This document shows positions 16,620-34,972 of a DNA stretch of 64,000 nt, one piece after another. Under the pieces are notes generated by a model. The model had not been told where the DNA came from and did not search any database. It saw only the letters and a program-made list of their open reading frames with translations. The translations under genes and the position numbers were made by a program. Origin of the DNA: Pogonophryne albipinna (taxonomy: Eukaryota; Chordata; Actinopteri; Perciformes; Artedidraconidae); the NCBI GenBank assembly GCA_028583405.1, contig JAPTMU010000120.1, positions 355,704 through 419,703 on the forward strand. The letters run 5' to 3'. Each line of letters starts with the position of its first letter. Position 1 is the first letter of the stretch.

Positions 16620-17117
16620 CAGGGGTGTCCAAACTGTTTTCACTGAGAGCCACATACAGAAAAACATACAACGGGCTGCTAGAGGTGAGGTATACTGCCT
16701 CATAGGTTAAATTATAATTCAGCTAAATCAATCAAATGTAGGTCAATTATGCTTTGAATATGATTGAAGAAACATCACAGCTCTCCAGAGGGTTTCAGTT
16801 ATCCTGTTGCAGCTCATCCCTTAAAACAGAAGCCTCAGATTGCTTATAATAAGGGAAATATGAAGCTTGTTATGGAAATAAAACAAAGATTTGTTAGAAC
16901 ATGTTGTCAGCTCTAATTGACTGAATGTCTTTGAATAGTGGGCTTATTAACACATGAATACTACTGTGTAATGTAGGCTCACATATATATTTAAGAAGTA
17001 CAATATAAGACGAGCACGAGTTTCAGGCGGGAGCCGTATACCATTATACTTTAAGAATTTGCTGAGGGCCGATTAGAAATGAACAACGGGCCGCATTTCG
17101 TAGTTTGGACACCCCTG
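16620..17117. mobile_element. hAT-type non-autonomous element (498 bp) with 8-bp target duplication
   Basis: Ends are CAGGGGTGTCCAAACTGTTT and ...TAGTTTGGACACCCCTG, an inverted pair. Flanks are GTTTAGGT (16612-16619) and GTTTAGGG (17118-17125), an 8-bp duplication with one mismatch, diagnostic of hAT transposition. The interior is AT-rich with GGGCTGC/GGGCCGAT blocks near the ends and no transposase frame, so it is a MITE. Confidence 0.9.
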
Positions 17118-17125
17118 GTTTAGGG

Positions 17126-18600
<1,475 letters not shown>

Positions 18601-19154
18601 TAGATTACTAGATTCCCTGCTACAGATGATTAAAGCCATGAAGGATTTTGTATCAAGTTCAAAGTCAGAGTCTGTTCAAAGAGGAGGAAGTGACTGACAT
18701 TATTGTGAATAAGTGCCTCTTTCTTGTTTTTGATGGAGTACCTTTTGAAATCTGAGTTAAATTCAGCGTTCTCCTCAGCTGGAAGCACATGGTCTTTGAA
18801 CGTGGCTTCATTGTTGGTTAACACGTACTGTATGTGAATTTAAATAATAATCTGTCTTCACAAGTTGTGCTTTTTCAAGTTAATCCCCTAACTGTCCTTT
18901 TGTGCTTTTTAAATACTATCTAAAAGTAATCATAATGATATTTACATAGCTATTTTAAACAGTGCTTCAAGACGTTTAGCAAGCAAACAAAGAAACAACA
19001 AATAAAGTAAGAAATAAAAGTCCTGAGCCAAGAGGAAAAAGGGGTTAGGGATGAAAAGGTGACTTTGAGGGATTTTTAAAAGACGTGAGAGCCTTTCAGA
19101 TTTGAAAAGGACCTAAATACAAAAGATAAAAACACTTTTTATTTCCCCCTCCAG
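18601..19154 (+). other. Intron directly upstream of the ankyrin exon
   Basis: Ends with the pyrimidine tract and CAG acceptor at 19141-19154. The 160 bp before the tract are purine- and A-rich; no second exon was recognised. Confidence 0.5.
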
Positions 19155-19221
19155 GTCGCCATTATTGCTGGGAACTTCGAGCTTGCAGAACTCGTGAAGA
19201 ACCACAAAGAGACAGATATAG
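19155..19221 (+). CDS. shank2: shank2 internal exon: end of the ankyrin-repeat domain
   Basis: SHANK2 is a postsynaptic-density scaffold; its N-terminal ankyrin repeats are followed by SH3, PDZ, proline-rich and SAM regions. Seen: a pyrimidine-rich acceptor (cccctccag) precedes 67 nt reading VAIIAGNFELAE...KNHKETDI, then the donor GTAAGT at 19222. These residues match the last ankyrin segment of SHANK family proteins as I know it; the AIIAGNFELAE and NHKETDI runs fit SHANK2 better than SHANK1, where I recall a more divergent VAGHFELGE. The exon starts in phase 0 and ends in phase 1 with a single G, which joins the TG of the exon at 51745 to give Val in the order known for the protein (ETDI-VPFREAP). 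The preceding ankyrin exon, expected to end near NSQTPFQ, was not found in the 19 kb upstream and probably lies outside the window. The next common exon is 32.5 kb downstream, with an alternative first exon between. Confidence 0.93.
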
Positions 19222-19589
19222 GTAAGTAGAAAAGCAGCTTCTTTTTTCGCTACATCATTTACCTCACCTTTCCACCACGCAGCGAGGAGTCCTGAATCTC
19301 CCTCGGGATACATTTCAAATCCCCCCCCCTCTGGTTTGATCCTCCTAAATTACCTCCCGGTATAATCCCCTCCGTGGGATTATGAGAGCGTTGCCAAGGG
19401 GATGAAAGTTTGTGTTTACACCGGGACAATCGCAGGAGAAATGGTCAATGCCTCGGCTTCAGGCTTTACTTTAGTTTAGAGGAAGCTGATTGGTCGGTTT
19501 CCAGAGGTGTCCACTGATCTCCTCTGAAGGGTTTGATTGAATCTTCAGCAGATTTGTTTGAAAACGGTTTCAGGATTGTTTGAGTGAGG

Positions 19590-21866
<2,277 letters not shown>

Positions 21867-22384
21867 GAGTGATGTGATCTAAACACTATAAGCCCTGTAG
21901 CTTTCACAGCTTTTCCCGCTGACTCTGTCCACATGATGTAACAGTTCAGCCACACAAATCTTCCCTTGCATTGCGTCATTGTTTCTGGATTACAATACGT
22001 CGTCAAGGCTCACTGTGTGTCAGATAACATTAAAAACAGTTTTTCCAGAATGTGAAACACCTAAGCAAATGATCAACTATTACATTTTAAAGGATCAACC
22101 ACTCTTAGTATGTTCTGCTGTTTTGATTTGTTTTGTCATGTTTTTCGCATGCAGCAAACATGGACTAGGCTACAGCTGCATTTTGCTTTGCAACCCCATG
22201 TTGCAGAATAACAATTAACTATATTTCACATCCAATTAGTTGGTTAATTGACCAAAGAAAGATAGTTGATAACAAAAAAAGATCAAATATGTCTAGCTTA
22301 TCAAGCTAAATACCAAATACAAATTCAAGCATCTCAGGATTTAGATTAGATCTTTATGGGACGGAGTTTCTCTCATAATCATTA

Positions 22385-22428
<44 letters not shown>

Positions 22429-22434
22429 TACATT
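22385..22434 (+). repeat. (ATT)n microsatellite (also at 25050-25099)
   Basis: About 15 ATT units; the same length appears in the second duplication copy, supporting a recent origin. Confidence 0.9.
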
Positions 22435-23046
22435 ATGTGTTGCATAAAACCTGGCGAAACAAGTTGACGCATGACAAATACCTCTAGTCCTCTATAAATG
22501 TTTCACTCTCCATGACCTACTGTGCACACAATAGCATAAATCCATCTTAAATCCTATTCATTGTTAACCAAAAGCCCACAGTATATGTTTTCTACCCGTG
22601 CATGCAACTATTAAAGTACAGGAAGTATTTTTGCCTAAATGATGAGGTCGTATCACATATGTGTGTGCATCAGCAGTGAGTTTTATTTCAGGCTGCGATT
22701 CCCGCTGCACAACATCTCTGCAAATTATTCCAGTCACATGTTCTCGTTTCCAATCAGCAGGAGGTGTGAGGAGTATCTGTCACGCCTGAGTGGACAGCGT
22801 GTCAGAATATCAGATCGCAGTGTCAGCCTCGCTGTTAACTGATAAGTAACTGACAGCGACCAGCTCTTTATCAATCAGAGGCTTATTTCACCAGAGCAGA
22901 GAAGACTATCCTTCAGTTTCAATTGCTTGCATACAGTATCAGATCACTAGGACATCCAGTGTAGGGGTGTGTTTTTCATGCATAACAGATGAGGACACAG
23001 CCTATAACACGACTACCAACTAAATAAACCAACGACTTGACTCACA

Positions 23047-23173
23047 AAACTTCCTGTCTGTCTTCTTCTGCTGTTCCCTTTAGTGTTTACTTCCTGTCTT
23101 TCTTCTTCTGCTGTTCCCGTTAGTGTTTTCTTCCTGTCTGTCTTCTTCTGCTGTTCCCTTTAGTGTTTACTTC
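23047..23173 (+). repeat. 40-bp minisatellite, left part, interrupted by a TIR element
   Basis: Units of TTCCTGTCTGTCTTCTTCTG + CTGTTCCCTTTAGTGTTTAC, three here. The array continues at 23881-24110 after the insertion and is duplicated at 25712 and 26546. Confidence 0.9.
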
Positions 23174-23880
23174 GGCCCATTCCCAAACCGCCCCCTACAC
23201 CCTACCCCTACACCCTACCCCTCCGTTTGCGCGTTCACGCGGAGGGTCCGCCATAATAAGGGCTGTTCCAAAGCAACGAGTGTGGAGCGGTGTGGAGGGG
23301 GAGTGGGCTATCAAGCCCTCAAACAGCGAGTCTGCAGCGGTGCTGACTTGAGACCGGTCTCTACCTGACCGGAGTCACGCTGTGTGTCCGTCGGGAAACA
23401 AGCTGTTAAAAAGTAGTTCCAGCAAACATCCACTGATAAACTACGATGTTAACAACCTCATGATGACCTCATATGTTTTTAACTTAGGATCATACCTGTG
23501 TTTAGTCTAGAAAAAGGTAAATGTGTGCATTTTATTATAAAGTTGTGTATATTTACAGACCGTTGCAAAAACTAAGAAGCTTATAAACATCAGGTTTAGA
23601 ACTAAAAGAGCTTTGAAACACAATGAAAGATGTTTGGAGTTTTATTTGAGTTATTCATTTAAACTTTTTGTCTAAGAGATGCTGATTTGAAACCGTTGTT
23701 ACATACAGTTACGGCATTTCCTGTTTCTGCCGGAGAGAGGGGAGGCCGTCCCAAAGCTTGCTGCTGTATTTACTCCCTCCATCTGACAGGAGGAGCCTCG
23801 TTGAGCTGCGAGTGTGGCTACAGACGGAGTTCACTCCATCACGGAGGGGTAGGGTCGAGGGAGTGGTTTGGGATTGGGCC
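23174..23880. mobile_element. 707-bp TIR element nested in the 40-bp minisatellite (copy 2 at 25839-26545)
   Basis: Left end GGCCCATTCCCAAACC, right end GGTTTGGGATTGGGCC, with inverted similarity continuing about 40 bp (CTACCCCTCCG versus CGGAGGGGTAG). It is flanked by TTC on both sides; the minisatellite unit supplies the empty site (TTTACTTCCTGTC), so a 3-bp target duplication is inferred. No transposase frame; superfamily not assigned. Confidence 0.8.
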
Positions 23881-24110
23881 TTCATGTCTGTTTTCTTTTG
23901 TTGTTCCCTTTAGTGTTTACTTCCTGCCTGTTTTCTTCTGCTGTTCCCTTTAGTGTTTACTTCCTGTCTGTTTTCTTCTGCTGTTCCCTTTAGTGTTTAC
24001 TTCCTGTCTGTTTTCTTCTGCTGTTCCCTTTAGTGTTTACTTCCTGTCTTTCTTCTTCTTCTATCCTTGTTAGTGTTAACTTCTTATCTGTCTTCTTCTG
24101 TTATCCAGAA
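23881..24110 (+). repeat. 40-bp minisatellite, right part
   Basis: About six units, the last two degenerate (CTATCCTTGTTAGTGTTAAC), following the nested element. Confidence 0.85.
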
Positions 24111-24362
24111 GGCCAGCTCTATGTCTTTTAACCTCTTTCCTTCTCTTTGTATTTGTTTCTCTACTGGGGACCGTTTAGCAAGCATGAATCTTAAGTCCAG
24201 TGCCCTCCATTCATATACAAATAAGTATTAATAATAAGTAAGTCATGTTTTATAGAGGAACAATGATTGTAGATGGACTTCTGTTGAAAGGACGCTGCTG
24301 AAATAGGACACATGTGATTGGTGGAGGAGAAAGGAAGGCCTATTAAAGGGCGATCATTACCT

Positions 24363-27185
<2,823 letters not shown>

Positions 27186-27244
27186 CCTACGTGCTGTGGT
27201 TTTTTGATAGGAGTGGAATAGGTTGTCCATGGAAACGTGTTACC

Positions 27245-27400
27245 ATGAGTGTTGGAAGAAGTACTCGAATCGTCAAGTAAAATTAGAAATACTTCGTTCT
27301 AAAAGTATTCTATGAATAGTACTGAAATCAAAATGTTACTTTACTTACTATAGATACAGACATATTTATTAAATGTACCTAAAGTAAAGGTACCTGTTAT
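27245..27400 (+). mobile_element. Dispersed repeat (GTTGGAAGAAGTACTC family)
   Basis: GTGTTGGAAGAAGTACTCGA followed by CAAGTAAAATTAG.. AAAAGTATTC resembles a widespread fish repeat. A related copy is at 48705-48850 (GTAAAAGTACTGATAC, AAATACTCCATTATAAG). Class unknown. Confidence 0.55.
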
Positions 27401-27616
27401 AGCTATTTTTCACAATATTATATTGTTGTTGTTAATAATATTATTCAGAGAAGGACATTTATATTCATTCCTTTAAAAAGTCCCAGAAATCTTGTTTTTA
27501 TACATTTCTGTGCAAATCTGAATTATGATGATCAAATGTCATGCAAACTGTAGGTGAAACACGCTGCACTTCCAAAAACAATGCAAACTAGAAAATGCTA
27601 TTCCTGAAGAAATTGC

Positions 27617-28869
27617 TAGTGGGAATGCTTTATGCTGAAAAGCTGACGCTAAACTGCTATGCTGAAATGTAATGTGTAAGAAGAAAATGAATAATTTAGA
27701 TTGAAATGATACATGAACACTGGGGGCTTGAATGTGTGATAAGAGAAGAAAAGAAAGTAAAAAGGCTTGGAAAAGCAGCAGAATATTTGAACTGCAAATT
27801 ATTGAACTAACTTGATGCCGAATGATCTGTCGCCATGGCAACGTTATTTGATGACACCCCATAATACGCTTAGATATGTTGATGGCTGCACCATTACCAA
27901 ACCTGTGAAGTTTTGGGCTGTTTGGAGCATTTTCACTGAAGTTATGAGAAAACCGTGTTTCATGGCGAGCATTGTGTTGCCATGGCAACAGCATTTGATG
28001 ACACCCCATAATTGACGTAGAGCTGTTGAGGGCAGGACCATTAACCATTATCTGAAGTCTGCTGCTCTGAGCATGTCAGTTGGAGTTATGACATCATCGT
28101 GTTCCATGACACAGGTGTTTATATTTGAGCTAACAACGTGTCCAGAGATCAAAGGTTTCCATGGTGATGTGCGGAAAATCTGTGAGAGGAGAGCATTTTC
28201 ATTGTTCTGAATAATATATATTGTTTAATTATTTTTTGCTTAATTCTTTTTCATTTTTCAAGCTACGAGATGTTTTCCTACGTTTGTCATGACAAATTAT
28301 GTCTCAGGAATGTAGGGTTTGGGAATTATGGCAGGTTTAAAAATAATATGAAGGCGAATTTCAAGCTTTCCTCCACTCTAGCTTTGAGATCACACATCTT
28401 AATGAGCTGCTCAATACACACTAATGTTAAAATCTGAAGAAGGCCTCTTTACCAAGGTCTGAACAATGTTTAATATAGTATGAATCAAATAAAAAAATGT
28501 TTAACATGAATAATGTCAGAAAGATGTGTAACATTTTAAAGTTGGAATGAGGTTTCTGAGTGAAAGTATGAATGAACAGTTAGCAGTTGAAGTCGCATGA
28601 AGATTTTTCAAGTCTGAAGATTTTCTCCATTGACTTCGATGTTAAAAATGTGATGAATTATGGGATGTATCTCTGGAGTTATGAAAGTTAGGAATGATAA
28701 AAGTAATAGCCATCGATTCCCGACCGAGCTGAACGTTTTGATGTTTGAACGGAGTTTCTGCGATGTGGAATGTGGGAGAAGAAGAGGCGCAAAATAACCC
28801 GGCGGAATAATAAAGAATTTTGTGCGTCGAATAACAGATAGTGGGAATGCTGTATCAGCATTCCCACTA
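27617..28869. mobile_element. TIR element, (TA)GTGGGAATGC ends, about 1.25 kb
   Basis: Left end TAGTGGGAATGCTTTATGC at 27617; right end ...TCAGCATTCCCACTA at 28869. The right end is itself a 31-nt hairpin (28839-28869). TA at both borders suggests a TA target, as for Tc1/mariner-type elements (inference). It contains two related segments sharing GCCATGGCAAC and TTTGATGACACCCCATAAT. No transposase was recognised. Confidence 0.7.
27832..28060 (+). repeat. Two diverged copies of a roughly 145-bp unit inside the TIR element
   Basis: GCCATGGCAACG..ATTTGATGACACCCCATAAT at about 27832-27865 recurs at about 27979-28013, followed by matching ACCATTA...TGAAGT...TTATGA blocks. The open frames here come from this repeat. 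Confidence 0.65.
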
Positions 28870-29214
28870 AATAAAACCCACACATGTGCCAAAACAGTGA
28901 AAGAAGACTCTTCACCAACCAACCATTCATGTTATTGCAGCAAATCATCAGAACCTACAGTATAACAATGAGGAAACACATTTACACATCGTCCATTGTT
29001 CCATAACACATTTCCTTATTTAGATAAAGACTTTCATTAGCAGCACTGAAGAAAACAATAATAATAAAATGCAGCCCGGGTCACAGTAGAGCGCAGACAA
29101 TAGGAACAAAACACATATTTTAAAAATAATAACGCAGCGCAGTGTGTTCAATCCTAAAATACGCAGTGAAAAGAAGTTATTTCGTTTCCTGACAATAGCC
29201 TGTCACTCTGAAAT

Positions 29215-29361
<147 letters not shown>

Positions 29362-29659
29362 GTATTTCTCTCCACACAGCAGAAAGCCAGTGAGAATGAT
29401 TGACAGATGTGTGTATTAGCCCGCCTGCTGCCAAAGTGTGATAATCCCTCGAGGAGTCACTGTTGACCACACACACACTTTCATTCTTACACACACACAC
29501 ACACACACACACACCTCAACCATTCTCAGTCAGCTACAGGATTTAGCACGCTTTACTTCCTTTTCCTAAAGCTGGATATCATTCTAACACCTGAACACGA
29601 GTACATTTATGCAAGAGCCCCGAGAAAATACAAAATATCTGGCTAAAAAAAAGCAGATA

Positions 29660-29703
29660 TGTGTGTGTGACAGTCTGCAGGAAAACAGACTGTCACACAC
29701 ACA
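29660..29703. repeat. Perfect 18-bp hairpin
   Basis: TGTGTGTGTGACAGTCTG (29660-29677), 8-nt loop, then its exact complement CAGACTGTCACACACACA (29686-29703). No flanking transposon signature seen. Confidence 0.8.
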
Positions 29704-30581
29704 AGGCAGCAGGGACTGAGTGTTAATGCATCACTGGTTATTTTTATATACGAACTATTCATATGACTTTTTCTCACATCTAAAAAAAAGAATGTATCAC
29801 TTTTGTGGCCCTCATCCTTTGCCGTAGACACAAAGCTGACTATTCCATTAAAATAAGGGGATTTTAATCATTAGAAAACTGGCATATTCTCTTGGGTTTT
29901 GTGTGTCCTCCAAAACATTAAATAAATTGAAGCCCAGAACTTGTTCCTACTCCAACATTTTTTTAAATATTTATTTCCGTTGTATATGTTTTTCATGGAT
30001 GCCTTGATCTCTGAGGAACAATTTTAGACATTTTTCACAATTTTTAAAAAGTTTTAAAACTGAATATTTGGTTTATGATTGACTTAATCCCTGGAGAGAT
30101 TGTGGTATAATCTTTTCACAAATGTCAGGTTCTGTTATCATTTAATCCCAAAAGAATCGACATATTGATTGAATGTCTTTCTCTAATATACAGACTTGTG
30201 ACGCAAATACAAAATCTGACTTATATGATGATATGCCATTAAAATAGAGACATTTTAATTGTTTAAAAAGATTTTTTAAATAGTAATTTGAATCAAATAA
30301 ACTCTATTGGAGTCTTTCAATCATCAATCAATTATCAATTACTTGTGCGTTATGTCAGAACAGAAACGTCAGAACAGAAATTAGTTTTTTATTTATTTCT
30401 ACACTTGTGACGCAAGATAAAAATCTCATTAAAAAGTGAAGTTCAGAGACGTCCCTCTGCCTTAACAACAAAGTGCTTTTACATGTATTTACATATAAAT
30501 AAATGACGGTATAATGTTAATGTATTCATCGTTGTGGAACATTCTCTCTCCTTTAAGAAGGCTTTCTACGGTAATGTGGGT

Positions 30582-30584
<3 letters not shown>
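29704..30584. other. AT-rich unique intron sequence
   Basis: No exon or repeat recognised. Confidence 0.4.

Positions 30585-30650
<66 letters not shown>
30585..30650 (+). repeat. (CA)n microsatellite
   Basis: 66-bp tract. Confidence 0.96.
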
Positions 30651-30652
<2 letters not shown>

Positions 30653-31016
30653 GGTTCCATGCTATATTTGGCTGATTGTGCAGGCAGTGTTATCAGGAAA
30701 TAGGACAAATTCACTCTCACACTTTCAACATCCTGTAAGCGGAGACGAAAACTTACTTCACACTGATTAATTCATTTGTTTCATTGCACCGACATGATGG
30801 TTTACATTTGCAGTTTTGCACATCTCAAGCATTTTGTCTCAAAGCAAGGTAAATGATTCTCAGAGTACAATGTGGAGATTAGCACATACCGCCCTGAGGG
30901 GAGCCTTCTTCCAACTACTCGTTAGTATTGATTAGTGGTGTGAGATTCAGATATAAGATGGGGAGCAGTGCGACCTGCCTGTACTGATAAATATGGGTCA
31001 TTAGCACCAGCACATT

Positions 31017-31119
<103 letters not shown>

Positions 31120-31319
31120 TCCTCTGATTTTACATTCAGTGCATTCCTTTATATATGCTACATCCATTACAATGATTGAATCCCTTTATATACGGATAAC
31201 ATGCATTGATTTGACTTCTGCTGCACGAGAAACTAAAAGAAACAACTCAGAGAGCGTAGACCTGTTCTAGAAGTGAAGAATCATGTGTGTATCCGTCAAC
31301 TGAGTACGGATTTGCTACA

Positions 31320-31580
31320 AAATGTTCAGTTTTCAGTTATTCGTGTTTTCCTCAGACCAAGACTTGCCTTTCCAACAAGTTTCATGAAAATCTATGCAGG
31401 ACTTTTTTCCTTATCCAAAAGACGTAAGGTAGTACTTTAGTGGATGGTTGTGGTGTGGCTCTTTAAAGAGCTCATATTCAGCTGTTTGGGGTTTTCCCTT
31501 CCCTGTAGTGTGTTCTAGGTTTTAGTGCATGTATATGGTCTGCAAAGGCTAAAATCCCAGTGTTTCCTCCAGAGGAAGTT
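31320..31580 (+). mobile_element. Family X fragment (+ orientation)
   Basis: Shares CCTCAGACCA, TTTCATGAAAAT, TATCCAAAAGACGTAAGGTA, GGCTCTTTAAAGAGC, TTTGGGGTTTTCCCTTCC and TGGTCTGCAAAGGCTAAAAT with the 8040-8290 copy. Truncated at an L2-tail fragment. Confidence 0.8.
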
Positions 31581-31589
31581 TCTTCCCCA

Positions 31590-31765
31590 CACATTACATT
31601 ACATGTCACTTGTTAGACGCTTTTATCCAAAGCGACTTACATACTCAATACTGTGGGCAATCCCCACAGGAGCAATTTGGGGTGAAGTGTCTCAGGGACA
31701 CAACGACATGCTGACTGCAGTGGGGTTTGAACCTGTGTTTATACTTTACCGCAGTGTCCTAATAA
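31590..31765 (-). mobile_element. L2-tail-bearing short element
   Basis: Starts with ACATTACATTACATG and GACGCTTTTATCCAAAGCGA, the reverse of the L2-type 3' end, then AGGAGCAATTTGGGGTGAAG and a GGGTTTGAACC block. Probably a short L2-derived or SINE copy. Confidence 0.65.
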
Positions 31766-31789
31766 AACCTAATGTTAACTAAATCCAGT

Positions 31790-32639
31790 TCTTTGGAAGG
31801 TTAGTAAGAGTTAAGATAAGACGTAAGCTTTTCTTGTTTAGTGCACTTATTCAATTATAATGTCCTTATTATGGGAGATTTCTTTATTCGTCCTATTGGT
31901 TTGTAGTTTTCTTTTGGCTGTTCATCTTGCCCATATGGATTAATGCATTATTGCATACTTCATGACAACATATGCTTTGCATGTAGCCATCTGCTGCGTG
32001 GCCCTTCACTGGGGTCAGGCTTCTTGGATGAATTTGCATCCCGACGCTTTGAAGTCGCGGCGTAAAGAAAGAAATAGAATGAGGAAACGGAGACGCGGCT
32101 CTAACAAGCTTTCATTAACGAGGACAGCGTGTCACCTGATGACTTCACACACAGCGAGCCCGAATCAGACACACTGAGCCGTATGAATGTACATTACATC
32201 ATTGGGAGTGTGTGTGTGTGTGTTTGGCTTTAATGATGTATGGTGCCTTCCCCCCTCTGAGTTGCTTAGCAACAACTAGGATGTGTTCCTGGAGGAAGAG
32301 GCTGCTCACCGCTCTATCAGCGATCAAAATATTATTTATTCCCGCAAACAACGACTGCTGAGTCCTGGGTTGCAGTCCGATAGTGCAAACAATCAGCTCC
32401 TCTGTCTTTTCCTGACCAATCAAACCTCTTCTCCTCAACCTCAGCGAGAAATGTGGGATTAAGGAAAGAAGTGAAGGACAGTTCATCAGGGCTTATGGAA
32501 AGAGACTTCACTGACACTGGGAGACGTCATTATGATGAGATGGAGGATGCTTACTGAGTCTGCTGTGCGGGAAATTCAGTTTTTAGACTACTTACAGCAT
32601 CTCTAAACTCCATGCAGGGTTTATAAAAATGGACACCAG
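31790..32639. other. Unique intron sequence
   Basis: No exon recognised; open frames in both strands lack homology that I know. Confidence 0.4.
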
Positions 32640-33431
32640 TCAGAAATACACGACTTTATGACCAAGATTTGGATTAAAATACAAAAAAACGTGAAACTAA
32701 ATCACTCCCCACTCGTATTGATCCACATGAATCCATGATTTTATGAAACTCGTTGAATTAACATTACTTTTGTTCTGCTCTGATTGGTTAGCTGGCCGGC
32801 TCTGTTGGGATTGGTCAACCGCTTTAAGATGTCCCGCCCCTTTGCCTATCGCGTACAATGAGCGCTAGCCAATAGAAGTGCAAGTGTTACATACAGATGT
32901 CACTATGAACACAGGGATTTTAGCCTTTGCAGACCATTTACATGCACACTACACTACACTACTACAGGAAAGGGAAATACCCCAAAAAGCAGAAGATGGC
33001 CTCTTTAAAGAGCCGTACCACAACTAAGATCTAAAAGTACTACCTTACAGATGTATGTCTTTTGGATAACAGAAATACTCCTGGATAGATTTTCATGAAA
33101 CTTAATGGAATGGCACATCATGGTCTGAGGAAAAAAGTATATGTTGTAGTGATATTAGCATTTGTAGACCATTTACATGCACTAAACGTCAGTTTAAAGG
33201 TCCCCTATTATACTGTTTTTTATCAATATATTATAGGTCTCAGATATATACAGAACATGTCTCTGAAGTGTTTGGCTCCAAACACCAAACAGATCATTGC
33301 AGCATTACCCATAATCCCCTCTGTTTCAGCCCTGTTTCCAAAGTGCTGATTCTCTGTCTGTCACTTTAGATGAAAATAAGGAGCCCCTCCCCACGCCCCT
33401 CTGAGAGAGATTTGGTTACAAAGAACACTAT

Positions 33432-34040
33432 AGCCGCGTTCACACCGGAGTACGTTGTGTTCACACCAAAAACTGTACTTAGTGCGGGGAACTTTTACCC
33501 CCATTTTTAGTGCCTGCTAGAGAGGTGGTACTGTCCTGGGAGGAAAAAGTGCCCCAGTTCTGATTGGCTGGGCGGATTGCAAACCACGCCCCGTAAGACT
33601 CTGAAAAGTTTTGTGAAGCCGCCATTGTATTTGTGGCATTAGCATTATTAGCATTAGCATTAGCCCAGCGCACCAACGGAGAGAGACTAACTTATGGCAA
33701 CACAAAAAAAAACATGGGAGCGGTGGAGATGAGGAGGTGTCGGCGTTCTGGCTCGGAAGGCTTCAGTAGAAGCTGCTGGGAGTCCCAGCAGCTTCTACTG
33801 AAGACAGTCCCCAACTCCGGGGACTTCCGGCCGGGATTTCGGGCGACAGTATACGCCGTGAAGTGGTTTGCAGCCTGCCAGTAAACCCAAAGCAGAAGAA
33901 GAAGAAGTGATGTCAGTGACTCATATGCGTAATCTTCCCTCAGGGAAAAGTACTCCGGTGTGAACGCGATTGGTACTTAGTGCCCTGGGGTAATAAGTGC
34001 CGGCACTAAGTACTGCAAAGCACGCGGTGTGAACGCGGCT
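33432..34040. mobile_element. Nested TIR MITE, AGCCGCGTTCACACCG ends, 609 bp
   Basis: 16-bp perfect terminal inverted repeats (33432-33447 and 34025-34040) with a second inner copy (GTACTCCGGTGTGAACGCG at about 33950-33970). Inside are ACTTAGTGC repeats and a 21-bp hairpin. Short open frames across the boundary are not supported as genes. Target duplication unclear. Confidence 0.8.
33761..33803. repeat. Perfect 21-bp inverted repeat, 1-nt spacer, inside the MITE
   Basis: The arm at 33761-33781 (CTTCAGTAGAAGCTGCTGGG plus A) is the exact complement of 33783-33803. It is a near-perfect palindrome that would form a cruciform or foldback. Confidence 0.85.
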
Positions 34041-34254
34041 CATGGTGCTCTAGGAGGAGATTCAGGTGATAAGGTGGGGGGGGGGTTACCTTGGTTGCTG
34101 ATTGGCTAATGGTTAAACAGGCCAAAACATCGTTATGACATCATAAAGTGGCCAAAATCTGATCAGCTCATTTTCAGACAGGTTTTTATAGAAATGGATC
34201 AGGACAAAAAGAGAGAGAATCTTTGTTCCTGAAACTTTCAGAGTCTCTTTCCAC

Positions 34255-34972
34255 AGAGGGGACACATGTTGATGTAGAAGAGACATGAAGAAGAGGGGAC
34301 ACATGTTGATGTAGAAGAGACATGAAGAAGAGGGGACACATGTTGATGAAGAAGAGACATGAAGAAAAGGGGACACATGTTGATGTAGAAGAGACATGAA
34401 GAAGAGGGGACACATGTTGATGTAGAAGAGACATGAAGAAGAGGGGACACATGTTGATGTAGAAGAGACATGAAGAAGAGGGGACACATGTTGATGTAGA
34501 AGATACATGAAGAAGAGGGGACACATGTTGATGTAGAAGAGACAAGGAGAAGAGGGGACACATGTTGATGTAGAAGAGACATGAAGAAGAGGGGACACAT
34601 GTTGATGTAGAAGAGACATGAAGAAGAGGGGACACATGTTGATGTAGAAGAGACATGAAGAAGAGGGGACACATGTTGATGTAGAAGAGACATGAAGAAG
34701 AGGGGACACATTTTGATGTAGAAGAGACATGAAGAAGAGGGGACACATTTTGATGTAGAAGAGACATGAAGAAGAGGGGACACATGTTGATGTAGAAGAG
34801 ACATGAAGAAGAGGGGACACATTTTGATGTAGAAGAGACATGAAGAAGAGGGGACACATGTTGATGTAGAAGAGACATGAAGAAGAGGGGACACATGTTG
34901 ATGTAGAAGAGACATGAAGAAGAGGGGACACATTTTGATGTAGAAGAGACATGAAGAAGAGGGGACACACAT
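34255..34972 (+). repeat. 37-bp minisatellite, about 19 units
   Basis: The unit is GAGGGGACACATGTTGATGT + AGAAGAGACATGAAGAA. Variants are ATTTTGATG, AAGATACATG and GACAAGGAG. It lies just inside the TTAATAGGTGACCTTTAA end of the composite repeat. 37 is not a multiple of 3, yet reverse-strand frames stay open across all three phases; these are not genes. Confidence 0.96.

Larger units (their letters stand above)
32640..34190 (-). mobile_element. Composite dispersed repeat, inverted partner of 7614-8570
   Basis: The order of blocks is the exact reverse of the left partner, from the GGACACCAG border to AAAACCTGTCTG reversed. Similarity is high by eye over about 950 bp. The extra length is a nested MITE at 33432-34040; the left partner supplies the empty site (GAGCACCATTGAGTTATTTG). 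Confidence 0.85.

Noticed and set aside
27539..28048. 169-residue reverse-strand frame
   Set aside because: Falls within the TIR element and its internal two-copy repeat; no transposase or other motif.
33095..33349. 84-residue frame (MKLNGMAHHGLRKKVYV...) and its partner at 7842-8042
   Set aside because: Both lie inside the inverted composite repeat; similarity between them reflects repeat homology, not a conserved gene.
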